From assembly GCA_025201845.1 (NCBI GenBank), contig MU604134.1:1-12333 (forward strand): a stretch of DNA of 12,333 nt, in the 5' to 3' direction. Positions 1 through 7,012 of the stretch are shown piece after piece (within the stretch, counting starts at the first letter, position 1; every line of letters begins with the position of its first letter). The notes below the pieces were generated by a model. It saw only the letters and a program-made list of their open reading frames with translations. It was not told the origin of the DNA and did no database searches. The stretch comes from Martensiomyces pterosporus. Its lineage: Eukaryota; Kickxellomycota; Kickxellomycetes; Kickxellales; Kickxellaceae. Both the position numbers and the translations under genes were made by a program.

Positions 1-11
1 TTCGCAGCAAG

Positions 12-83
12 GGCTTAGTGGTCTAGAAGTATGATTCTCCGTTCGGGTCGGAGAGGTCCCGGGTTCAATTCCCGGCTAAGCCC
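12..83 (+). tRNA. tRNA-Pro, anticodon CGG
   Basis: The sequence folds as a 72-nt intronless tRNA. The acceptor stem pairs 12-18 with 76-82 over 7 bp, with C83 as discriminator. The anticodon stem 37-41/49-53 encloses the loop TTCGGGT, giving anticodon CGG at 44-46, which reads CCG (Pro). The T stem 59-63/71-75 closes a TTCAATT loop. The internal B box is GGTTCAATTCC (62-72) and the A box lies at 19-29. C73 and G37 are as expected for eukaryotic tRNA-Pro. One oddity: the D loop reads AGAAGTA, so the almost invariant G18 appears to be A (position 28). The CCA end is not encoded, as usual in eukaryotes. Confidence 0.95.
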
Positions 84-89
84 TTTTTT
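84..89 (+). terminator. Pol III terminator of the tRNA gene
   Basis: A run of six T on the coding strand begins directly after the discriminator base, the standard RNA polymerase III stop signal for a tRNA gene. Confidence 0.85.
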
Positions 90-201
90 CTCGCTGCAGT
101 CGCATTCGCGAGTATTTCAATTGCCGTGCATTTTTTTGCTCTATCTGTCAGCTGCTTGTGCTGCTTACTGCTCTGAGGACATCAGCTGCATGTAGGGGCC
201 T

Positions 202-207
202 CACGTG
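202..207. promoter_or_regulatory. CACGTG E-box between the tRNA and PPG1
   Basis: A palindromic CACGTG (as TCACGTGG) lies 131 bases upstream of the phosphatase start. This is the core bound by fungal bHLH factors such as Cbf1. Whether it is used is unknown; a 6-base match can occur by chance. Confidence 0.25.
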
Positions 208-337
208 GAACCACCCCTTAAATGACGCAGGCGAGACTAAAGGGATATCAGTGCGCACACACGCCTTGTCGGAGGTAGCACGCAGATGCACGTCTTTACA
301 GCACTATCAATTTCAGCCTCGTCTGTTTTTAGCGCAA

Positions 338-1267
338 ATGGCTGTCGATGTGGACGGCTGCATCGAAAGACTTCACAGCGGACAGATACTGACAGAGGGC
401 GAGGTGGAGGATGTGTGCCGGCAGCTGATGCTCTTGCTTGCAGAGGAGCCCAACGTGGTGCAGATTGAGGCGCCAGTGACTGTAATTGGCGACGTGCACG
501 GACAGTTTTACGATCTCCTCGAGATATTCAATATCGGCGGGCGGTGTCCAGACACCAACTACCTGTTTCTCGGCGACTACGTTGACCGCGGGCACCACAG
601 CGTCGAGACCATCAGCCTTCTGGCATGTCTCAAGCTGCGGTATCCGTCGCGCATCCACCTGCTGCGCGGCAACCACGAGTCGCGTAACATCACAAAGACG
701 TATGGATTCTACACAGAGTGCATGCAGCGGTACAACTCGGCGCAGGTGTGGAGAAGCTTTACGGACTTGTTCGACTACCTGACATTGGCAGTGACTATTA
801 ACGACAGCATCTTTTGTGTCCACGGCGGGCTCTCGCCCTCAATACTGCATGTCGACCAACTGCGTGTGCTGGACAGGTTCGATGAGATCCCGCATGAGGG
901 CGCGCTGGCAGATATCTTGTGGTCCGACCCTGATTCTCAGATTAGGATGTTTGGTCGCTCGCAGCGGGGTGCTGGGTACACGTTTGGCGGCGAGATTGTT
1001 GAAAGGTTCTTGCATGTCAATGGGATGTCGCATATCCTACGTGCACACCAGCTGTGTATGGAGGGGTACTTGGTGCAATTCAACGACAAGCTGTCGACCG
1101 TGTGGTCAGCACCAAATTACTGCTACAGATGCGGCAATGTCGCTAGTCTCCTAAACGTCGACCCTTACTTGCAGCGCGACTTTATCACATTCGATGCATC
1201 GCCAGAGTCGGCTGGCAGCACTTTCCGCCAGCCGGCACCAGCGCCCGACGGCATGTACTTTTTGTAA
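338..1267 (+). CDS. PPG1: Serine/threonine protein phosphatase, Ppg1-type PPP catalytic subunit
   Basis: This is a 309-residue PP2A-like catalytic subunit that removes phosphate from Ser/Thr using two metal ions. The full PPP metal-binding set is visible: GDVHG at 51-55, GDYVDRG at 79-85, GNHE at 111-114, HGG at 162-164 and RAHQ at 235-238. SAPNYCYRCGN follows, and the C-terminus ends in YFL, the form carboxymethylated in PP2A-like enzymes. Segments such as LKLRYPSRIHLLRGNHESR and YGFYTEC resemble yeast Ppg1 more than PP2A, PP4 or PP6 as I recall them. Ppg1 in yeast works with the Far (STRIPAK-like) complex and counteracts Atg32 phosphorylation in mitophagy; that role is inherited from the family, not shown here. 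The protein lacks the long C-terminal insert of yeast Ppg1. The frame is open upstream to 158, but only from a GTG; the first in-frame ATG is 338, and the protein from there aligns with the Ppg1 N-terminus. No introns are seen in the coding region. Confidence 0.93.
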   Translation: MAVDVDGCIERLHSGQILTEGEVEDVCRQLMLLLAEEPNVVQIEAPVTVIGDVHGQFYDLLEIFNIGGRCPDTNYLFLGDYVDRGHHSVETISLLACLKLRYPSRIHLLRGNHESRNITKTYGFYTECMQRYNSAQVWRSFTDLFDYLTLAVTINDSIFCVHGGLSPSILHVDQLRVLDRFDEIPHEGALADILWSDPDSQIRMFGRSQRGAGYTFGGEIVERFLHVNGMSHILRAHQLCMEGYLVQFNDKLSTVWSAPNYCYRCGNVASLLNVDPYLQRDFITFDASPESAGSTFRQPAPAPDGMYFL

Positions 1268-1333
1268 TCTCACTCATGTTGGTAAATTAATGATACCAAG
1301 CTCATCTTCTACGGCACCGTATCAATTCTAGCT

Positions 1334-2818
1334 TCAGAGGTCAATGCTGTTTTCCAGGTGCCCCTTGATGGCAGCACCGACATTGACGACGTCAATGAGG
1401 AATGTGTCGTGCCCGTACATGGCATCGAGCTCATAGTACGTCACGCGCGAGTTTCCGGCACGGCGGAGGATATCGGCAATCTCCTTCTGCTGCTTGACGG
1501 GGAACAGAATATCCGACTGGACGCCCAGCACAAGCGTTGGCTGCATGGCATTCTTCACACCCGCGACAAGGTCATCGCTTATCTCAGCGTCCGTCTCAAT
1601 GCCCGAGTACCCGGTGGCACTCTCTGCTTGCTCGTTGATGTTCATACAGACAGTGCCGTTGGCTGTGGAGTTGAAGGCCGGGTTGCTTTGGAGCTCAGCA
1701 GCAGCCTTGTTGCGCTGAGCCTCCAGACGGGTGGTCACCGATTTGCTGACATCAAACATATCCATGGCCTTGGACACATACAGCAGCGAGTTGGCATCGT
1801 ACTGCAGGCAGAAACGCTCGCTCTGGTGGTCGAGGTAGGTCTCGATAAGGAAATCTGGGCACAGTGCTGGGGGCTGGTCTGGCGCGCGGCGGCGACGGCC
1901 GAATCTCAGCTCCCACTCGGGGCCCGAGCGGTAGGTGACCGTGGCGATTGAGCGTGCAAGCTTCATCCCAACATGCGGCAGCACTCCGTCGTAGTAGGAC
2001 CCGCGGTTGAAGTTAGGGTCAGCCATCAGCGCCTGTCTCTGAGCAAAGCGCAGTGCAATGGAGTACGGGTGGGAACGAGCACAGGCAGAAATCGTGATCA
2101 GCCTGCCCACACGCTCCGAATGCAGCGCTGCAGCGCACAGCGACTGCATGCCGCCCATGCTGGCGCCAACGCTGGCATAAAGCTTGTCGATTCCGAGGCT
2201 GTCGATGAGGTGGAACTGTGCACGCACCATATCGTTGACCGTAAGCAAGGGGAACGTAGTTGCATAGCGCTTTCCAGTGGCGGAGTCGATCGATCCAGGC
2301 CCGGTAGATCCATAGCATCCGCCAATGACATTTGTGCAGATGACAAAGAACTTGTCCGTGTCAATTGCTAGCCCAGGTCCAATGAACTTCTCCCACCACC
2401 CTGGGTTCGTGTTCTTTGCGTGGCTGTGCGCATGGGAGCTGCCCGAGAGTCCCGTGTGGATAAGGATCACGTTGGACTTGTCCGCGTTCAGCTTGCCCCA
2501 TGTCTCGTACGCAATGCTGATCTCTGAGAGCAGGCCGCCGTGGTCGCAGACAAAGGGCCTCTTGTGCGTGAACAGCTCGTATCCCGTGACAACCTTCTCG
2601 TAGGTGGGTTCGGGGCCTGCCGATAGATCACGCTGCCGGGACTCAATCTTGTCGATGCAGGGAAACTCCATAGGCGGGTTGGCGCTCCTTGGGCCAAGGC
2701 TTGCCCTCATTGCTGCAACGCGCTGCGTGCATAGCCCGCGCACCAGTGGAGTGCTGCGGCTGGAAGACGCCTTGAGCAGGCGGTGGGGCGGTGCTTTGGA
2801 TAGAATGTTTCGCATCAT
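1334..2818 (-). CDS. cysA: Mitochondrial serine O-acetyl/succinyltransferase (CysA/Cys2 type, MetX family; often annotated homoserine O-acetyltransferase)
   Basis: This 494-residue alpha/beta-hydrolase-fold acyltransferase moves an acyl group from acyl-CoA to the hydroxyl of serine or homoserine, activating it for sulfhydrylation to cysteine or homocysteine. The nucleophile elbow GASMGGMQ places Ser at 220. The acid is Asp 436 (QSDILFP) and the base His 470 (YGHDTF). The stretches [53 protein letters not shown] and [15 protein letters not shown] are, from memory, typical of A. nidulans CysA and S. pombe Cys2, whereas yeast Met2 differs here. The N-terminus ([21 protein letters not shown], then further Arg/Ser-rich sequence) is rich in Arg, Lys and Ser without acids, a likely mitochondrial presequence. 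The frame opens from a TTG at 2839, but the first ATG is 2818, with a second ATG next to it. A region around 357-412 with Asn/Ser-rich sequence is a lineage-variable insert. Family is certain; substrate (serine versus homoserine) is inference. Confidence 0.92.
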   Translation of the reverse strand: MMRNILSKAPPHRLLKASSSRSTPLVRGLCTQRVAAMRASLGPRSANPPMEFPCIDKIESRQRDLSAGPEPTYEKVVTGYELFTHKRPFVCDHGGLLSEISIAYETWGKLNADKSNVILIHTGLSGSSHAHSHAKNTNPGWWEKFIGPGLAIDTDKFFVICTNVIGGCYGSTGPGSIDSATGKRYATTFPLLTVNDMVRAQFHLIDSLGIDKLYASVGASMGGMQSLCAAALHSERVGRLITISACARSHPYSIALRFAQRQALMADPNFNRGSYYDGVLPHVGMKLARSIATVTYRSGPEWELRFGRRRRAPDQPPALCPDFLIETYLDHQSERFCLQYDANSLLYVSKAMDMFDVSKSVTTRLEAQRNKAAAELQSNPAFNSTANGTVCMNINEQAESATGYSGIETDAEISDDLVAGVKNAMQPTLVLGVQSDILFPVKQQKEIADILRRAGNSRVTYYELDAMYGHDTFLIDVVNVGAAIKGHLENSIDL

Positions 2819-2970
2819 GCTTGCAAAAAAAGAAGGCAATGAGGTTTAATAGGAGGGCTGCGATATCGCCGTGGTGGAGAGGAAAGAGAAGACAAGATGG
2901 CTGTGATTATTAATCCTCTCCACAAAAGCGCATCTGTCTTCACCGTCAGCTGCGAACGGCCAATTTCCAG

Positions 2971-2987
2971 CAGCCCTTTTTGGGCTG
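2971..2987. repeat. Short perfect inverted repeat
   Basis: CAGCCC, a five-base T loop, then GGGCTG: a 6-bp perfect stem seven bases downstream of a CCAAT box in the divergent promoter. The function is unknown, and such a repeat can occur by chance. Confidence 0.4.
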
Positions 2988-3340
2988 ATAAACACCGCAC
3001 CACAAGTGTGATGATGTGAGCAGAGTCGAGCTGCCCGCGAGCTGCGAGCCGCATTCTCCGGGCTAGCCATTGCGCATTTTCCTGTCCCAGCCAAGGGCTA
3101 TGCGCGAAGTGGCTCTGCCAAGAGAGACGCCCACCGGCAGGCCGAGAAAAGCAGCAGTGGGCGTTCCAGGCCAGGCTGATGGCTGCCAAGGTGCAAAAGC
3201 AAGGTGCCACAAGGCCTGCATGCTTTTTTGAACGGCTTATTCAATCCTCTCCATGCTTTATCAGTACATAGCGCATTCTCTGTTGCGCTTTTATTTTCTC
3301 TCCCTCTTTGTACTTTTAACGACACTTGCCCGCCCTGCCT

Positions 3341-3382
3341 ATGCTATACAGAGTGTGCTGTTCATACCGCAGTTCGCCCTAA
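3341..3382 (+). other. Candidate upstream ORF of the Mg2+ transporter
   Basis: A 13-codon ATG-to-TAA reading frame (MLYRVCCSYRSSP) lies 43 bases before the transporter start. Its ATG has a poor context (C at -3), so scanning ribosomes could pass it to reach the strong-context start at 3426. It matters only if the transcript begins upstream of 3341, which the pyrimidine-rich patch at about 3285-3312 suggests but does not prove. Confidence 0.3.
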
Positions 3383-3425
3383 TATACACATACTCACGCT
3401 CAATACATTTCCCGGCGTGGCCGCC

Positions 3426-5045
3426 ATGCCAAAATACGACTCGTCAGGTGACGAGCAAGCTTTGGAACTTTCCACAGTGCATCAGACACCCGAAGACTCG
3501 CCATCGCAGTCGACACAGCAGGGCTTTAAATATGCCCACAGCAACATGTCGTCGCTCTCCGACGGCGTGTCAACTTCGCTTGATGTTGGCGTGTGGGCGA
3601 TGCATCGGCGGAGCCGCAGCTTTGAGGATGATACGTTAAAGGCAGGGGAAGCGCACCGCAACAGCAGCGAGGATATCAGCCTTGCGCAGACGCGCTCTCA
3701 GGCTAGCAGGAGAGGCAGTTTCAGCAGCATCAGCAGCTCCAGCCTCAGTATCATGAGCGGCCACAGCTTTGCTGACGAGCCAAGCGACTACGACCGGCCC
3801 ATAGGCATATCCACCGACACTCTGCAGGTCCACGAGCCCCGACACAAGTCGTCGGGGCGGGTTATCCGCGAAATGATCATCGAGGTGCTCCCCGCCCTGC
3901 TGATATCCGTCGCCGGCTCTATATTCGCCGGATACACGCTGGGTCATATCCAAGACACACCGGCGTTTGACAAAATCCCAGCGCTGTTCATCATGGTGCC
4001 CGTGCTGCTTAACCTGAAGAGCAACATCGAGCTCAACATGTCCACGCGGCTGTCCACACAAGCAAACATGGGTGTGTTTGACAGCAAGGCCGAGCGCTTC
4101 GAGTCGATGAGATCCAACATGGACCTCATCCTGCTACAGTCTACTATTGTTGGCGCCTGCGTCGGTCTCATTTCTGCACTGCTCTCCTTGATTCCCGGCG
4201 GAAGCAGCAACAGCAGTAGCGACAGCATTTTTACGTGGCTGTCGGAATCGAGCATCCTACTGGCGTCGGGTGTGGGCTGCGCAGTGATTGGAAGCGGGGT
4301 GATTGGGCTGCTCACCTGCTTTACTGTTGCCGTGAGCCACCTGTTTGGCGTTGACCCAGACAACATTGGAACCCCCATTACCTCGAGCTTTGGCGACATG
4401 TCCACCCTCCTAATCCTTGGTGGCTTCACCGCCGTGCTGATAAAGACTCTGGGCACATTGTGGCCGTGGGTGGTGGTTGCGCTGTTTGCTGGATTTGGCG
4501 TGTACCTGTTTAGAGTCGTGCGCAGGAACGAGCAGATTGCGCACCACATCAAGGAGGGCTGGCTCCCCTTGGTATATGCAGCGATAACATCGAGTGTTGC
4601 TGGAATTATCGTCGAAAAGTGCGCTGATCGTTATCCGGGAATGCCGGCTCTGGTACCTGTGCTGAACGGAATTGGCGGGAATATCGGAACCGTGTTCTCC
4701 TCGCGGCTCTCTACGAGTCTTCACCGCAGACAGAGCAACTCTGCGGAGCACAACCTTGTAATGCTCATCTTGCTCATAATCAACATCCCTGTGCAAGTGG
4801 GATTCCTCGCAACGCACAAGGCTCTCGATCCCACCAGCGTCACCATCACGGTTGGCTTCTTCGTTGTGTACACATCAGCAACTGTTATCCATGCGCTGGC
4901 CATCCTGTTTCTAGGGCGAGCTGCATGCAGCTTCCTGTGGTCGCGTGGATATGACCCGGATGACTACGTCAACCCGTTTATTACCGGAACTGGCGACATG
5001 CTGGGTACGTCTCTTTTGGCGCTGGTGTTCCTAATCGAGGGCTGA
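3426..5045 (+). CDS. Tandem-MgtE (SLC41-type) Mg2+ transporter
   Basis: This 539-residue membrane protein has about 145 N-terminal residues that are Ser-rich, hydrophilic and probably cytosolic (with RRSRSF and RRGSFSS, likely phosphorylation sites). Two MgtE membrane domains in tandem follow, the SLC41 architecture. Each half keeps the pore signatures: PVLLNLKSNIELNMSTRLST at 192-211 and DPDNIGTP at 310-317 in the first, PVLNGIGGNIGTVFSSRLST at 411-430 and DPDDYVNP at 510-517 in the second. About ten hydrophobic segments start near residue 153. SLC41 proteins carry Mg2+ across the plasma or mitochondrial membrane; which membrane applies here is not evident. The frame is open back to a GTG at 3204, but ATG 3426 sits in an excellent context (GCCGCCATGCC) and follows a hydrophobic stretch unlike the real N-terminus. 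Length matches animal SLC41 proteins (about 510-570 residues). A candidate uORF lies at 3341-3382. Confidence 0.92.
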   Translation: MPKYDSSGDEQALELSTVHQTPEDSPSQSTQQGFKYAHSNMSSLSDGVSTSLDVGVWAMHRRSRSFEDDTLKAGEAHRNSSEDISLAQTRSQASRRGSFSSISSSSLSIMSGHSFADEPSDYDRPIGISTDTLQVHEPRHKSSGRVIREMIIEVLPALLISVAGSIFAGYTLGHIQDTPAFDKIPALFIMVPVLLNLKSNIELNMSTRLSTQANMGVFDSKAERFESMRSNMDLILLQSTIVGACVGLISALLSLIPGGSSNSSSDSIFTWLSESSILLASGVGCAVIGSGVIGLLTCFTVAVSHLFGVDPDNIGTPITSSFGDMSTLLILGGFTAVLIKTLGTLWPWVVVALFAGFGVYLFRVVRRNEQIAHHIKEGWLPLVYAAITSSVAGIIVEKCADRYPGMPALVPVLNGIGGNIGTVFSSRLSTSLHRRQSNSAEHNLVMLILLIINIPVQVGFLATHKALDPTSVTITVGFFVVYTSATVIHALAILFLGRAACSFLWSRGYDPDDYVNPFITGTGDMLGTSLLALVFLIEG

Positions 5046-6040
5046 GCAAGCAAAGCACATGGCGTCTAGGGGTCTCTTAGCATCTGCTATTTTCTGTGTG
5101 CAATCTTGAATGTACAATGTGCAGTTGAATACACGAAATGAAGTGAAATGAAATGATGTGTGTGTATGCATGCATGCGAGATGTATGCTGACAAGACGTT
5201 GCATCTGTAGCTGTTGCCAACAATCGGCTAAACACGCATTGCAGATGTCGGAAACATAAAGTACATGCAAAGCATAAGCAGTGAGTTTATGTACAATGGA
5301 AATGCAGTTTACGGCGGAAAGAGAGCAGAGTAGGCAAGTGGAGTTCAGGGGGCTTTGTAGGCTCACACCAGCTGGTTAGTGCCAACGAGTCGCATCAGCG
5401 CCTGGACAGTGGCATTCGTAGGGTTTCTTATGTGCCATAGGCCTTCACTTGCTGTTCTGCACAGACGCCCACGAGATGTCTGCAAGAGACAGCGATTGCA
5501 TGTGCCTCTCTGGTTTCCTGCTGCTCTGGCGGTGCGGCTCCTCGTGCTCCCCAGGCAACTCCCACTGTAGGAGCTTTTCTAGTCTCCCATCTTTTGGGTC
5601 GTTTGCTGAAGGATGCGTAGGCTCAATCGTCGCATCGCATGTGCTGCAACTACCTCGACTCTGTGAGCATATGCGCCATGTACCATGCAATCAACAGTGC
5701 TGGGCCAGCGTGCCTTTGCGAGCTGATCGCACCTGGCAGAGGAGCGGTGAATCTGGCTTTGCAATGCTCAAGGCAAGGAAATCGTCAGGATCGCCGAGGC
5801 GATTATCTTCTGCATGGCCAGCTGAACACTGCAATTTTGGTGGAAGCAAAAACAGGCGGCGAGCTGGAATTGGGCCACCTGCCGTTACACCAAGGGACCA
5901 GGGAAAGCAGCTGCCAAAAATGGACGCTTTCTCCGCCCCCTCCCAGCACCCAATTCCATTGCTCGCCCTGTTTCGCTGTTGCGGTCTTTGGCAGTGGTCT
6001 GGTCGGTGCTCGCACAGACTCTTTTGTTCACCGGCGCCTA
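5046..6040. other. Gap without a confident gene
   Basis: The left part (to about 5360) is probably the 3' flank of the transporter; it is AT-richer and holds a GAAATG-like repetition at 5137-5155 and alternating purine/pyrimidine TGTGTGTATGCATGCATGCG at 5157-5176. From 5363 to about 5850 the minus strand shows short coding-like patches in shifting frames that I could not join into a credible gene. Plus-strand open frames here (5449-6138 and 5639-6262) are Cys/Ser/Pro-rich with no family resemblance. A CCAAT box at 5950-5954 probably belongs to the promoter of the gene at 7013. Confidence 0.5.
5950..5954 (+). promoter_or_regulatory. CCAAT box upstream of the NPF/SPF protein gene
   Basis: CCAAT lies about 100-180 bases before a strongly pyrimidine-rich stretch (6040-6135) that resembles a fungal transcription start region. 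The match is short, so the role is inferred from position. Confidence 0.25.
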
Positions 6041-6206
6041 CGCCTTGCCCTCTTTCGCACTGTCGCACTCCACTATTCTTTCCTCCATTCCGCCTGTACT
6101 TTCTCATCGTTTCTACACTACTCTATTTCCCTGTATAACAAGAGCTCACGGCCGCTGCCACTACCGCATTCGCATTCACTTATTTCCACCATATATTCCC
6201 GAAGCA

Positions 6207-6980
6207 GTAAGTATCCAGCTGCGTGCGCACGCGGGCTCCCTGTTGTCCTGTTTGTTTGCTAGCTGCTGGGAGCACCAGAGGCAGCACCGAAAGGGGAGAG
6301 CAGTAGCGCAGAGCATCTCAGGGCGAGGCGTGCATCTTGCGCACACCCGCCCGGTGGCTCTAGGCCGCCTTGGCCTTGAAACACAGCCGACGGCCCGCGG
6401 GGCGGCTGGGCCTTGCAGTCCGAAACTTTTGTTCAAACGCACGGACATGCGCGTGTGCGGATTGATATGGCCACCGAGACTCGCCCAAATAAATGCAAAG
6501 AAGCCGCTGCATGCCTATGGCGCTGTCAATCCTCCTCCCAAGTCTGCTGCCGCCGTTTCTGTTGTTTTTGTTGGCTGCATGGCTGGCTGGCCTCCTTATT
6601 TCCGGTATCTGCTGGGTGAATGGGGGCAAGGCGAATTTATTGGATTGTGCGCCTTTTTTTGCGTCTTGGCCCTTATGCGCGGCTGCTCGTCGTCTGTTGT
6701 TGTTTGTGGTCGCTTGTGCTCGCCTTCCGTGCCGCCATTGTTCCTGGGCCTGTGCCTGCACCTGCTCGTTTGTGGCACTCGAATTGAAACGAGCCCAAAA
6801 GGACTTGTCCGCCGAGCTCTCACTCCTTTTTGAAACACGCCCACTTCCAGGCTCCCTCCCACTTCCGAGCTCTTTCTCGCTTCCGCTCTCTATTCAGCAT
6901 CGATAGACTGATACACCTCCTGCTTCTTCTTCTTCTTCTTCTTCTTCTTCTTCTTCTTCGCTTTTGTGATACTTTTCTAG
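6207..6980 (+). other. Probable 5'-leader intron of the gene at 7013
   Basis: A consensus donor GTAAGTAT begins at 6207. A branch-like CTGAT lies at 6908-6912, followed by a very long pyrimidine tract that includes (CTT)12 and the acceptor TTTTCTAG ending at 6980. The proposed first exon (about 6060-6206) has no ATG, and neither does the exon between 6981 and the start at 7013, whereas the interval between contains many ATGs. That contrast is what a spliced leader would show. The exact acceptor could instead be one of the AGs at about 6990 or 7003. This is inference from splice motifs alone. Confidence 0.5.
6923..6959 (+). repeat. (CTT)12 microsatellite
   Basis: Twelve perfect CTT units plus one C. 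In one frame this would encode a poly-leucine run, but that frame is reached only from a TTG upstream of the real ATG. The tract lies in the leader, probably inside the polypyrimidine tract of the leader intron. Confidence 0.95.
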
Positions 6981-7012
6981 ACAGCACACAGGCTTTCCGT
7001 GCAGAGACAACC

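Larger units (their letters stand above)
2819..3425. promoter_or_regulatory. Divergent promoter region between the O-acyltransferase and the Mg2+ transporter genes
   Basis: No convincing gene lies in these 607 bases. A CCAAT box is at 2960-2964. A perfect 6-bp inverted repeat with a T5 loop (CAGCCC/GGGCTG) is at 2971-2987. ATGATGTGAG at 3012-3021 resembles eight of ten positions of the CYS3/MetR-type site ATGRYRYCAT. A pyrimidine-rich patch near 3285-3312 is a likely start region for the plus-strand transporter. No clear TATA box is seen. Confidence 0.4.

Noticed and set aside
158..337. N-terminal extension of PPG1 with an Arg-rich, presequence-like start
   Set aside because: It begins with GTG, has no in-frame ATG before 338, and the protein from 338 already aligns with the Ppg1 N-terminus.
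1358..1951. 197-codon plus-strand ORF opposite the O-acyltransferase gene
   Set aside because: It is an antisense shadow of a strongly conserved gene and has no family resemblance of its own.
3204..3425. Hydrophobic N-terminal extension of the Mg2+ transporter
   Set aside because: It opens at GTG with no ATG until 3426, where the start context is excellent; the extension is leader sequence.
5392..5445. Zinc-finger-like KPYECHCPG on the minus strand
   Set aside because: It is a few codons in a frame closed by nearby stops, with no paired His-X-His, and competes with other frames of the same patch.
5449..6833. Overlapping plus-strand ORFs of 207-284 codons in the gap before 7013
   Set aside because: They are Cys/Ser/Pro/Leu-rich without domains, overlap one another, and lie in pyrimidine-rich leader DNA where stop codons are rare on that strand.
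6830..7012. Poly-leucine signal-like N-terminus of the protein at 7013
   Set aside because: The frame starts at TTG and the leucines come from the CTT repeat; the ATG at 7013 has an ideal context.
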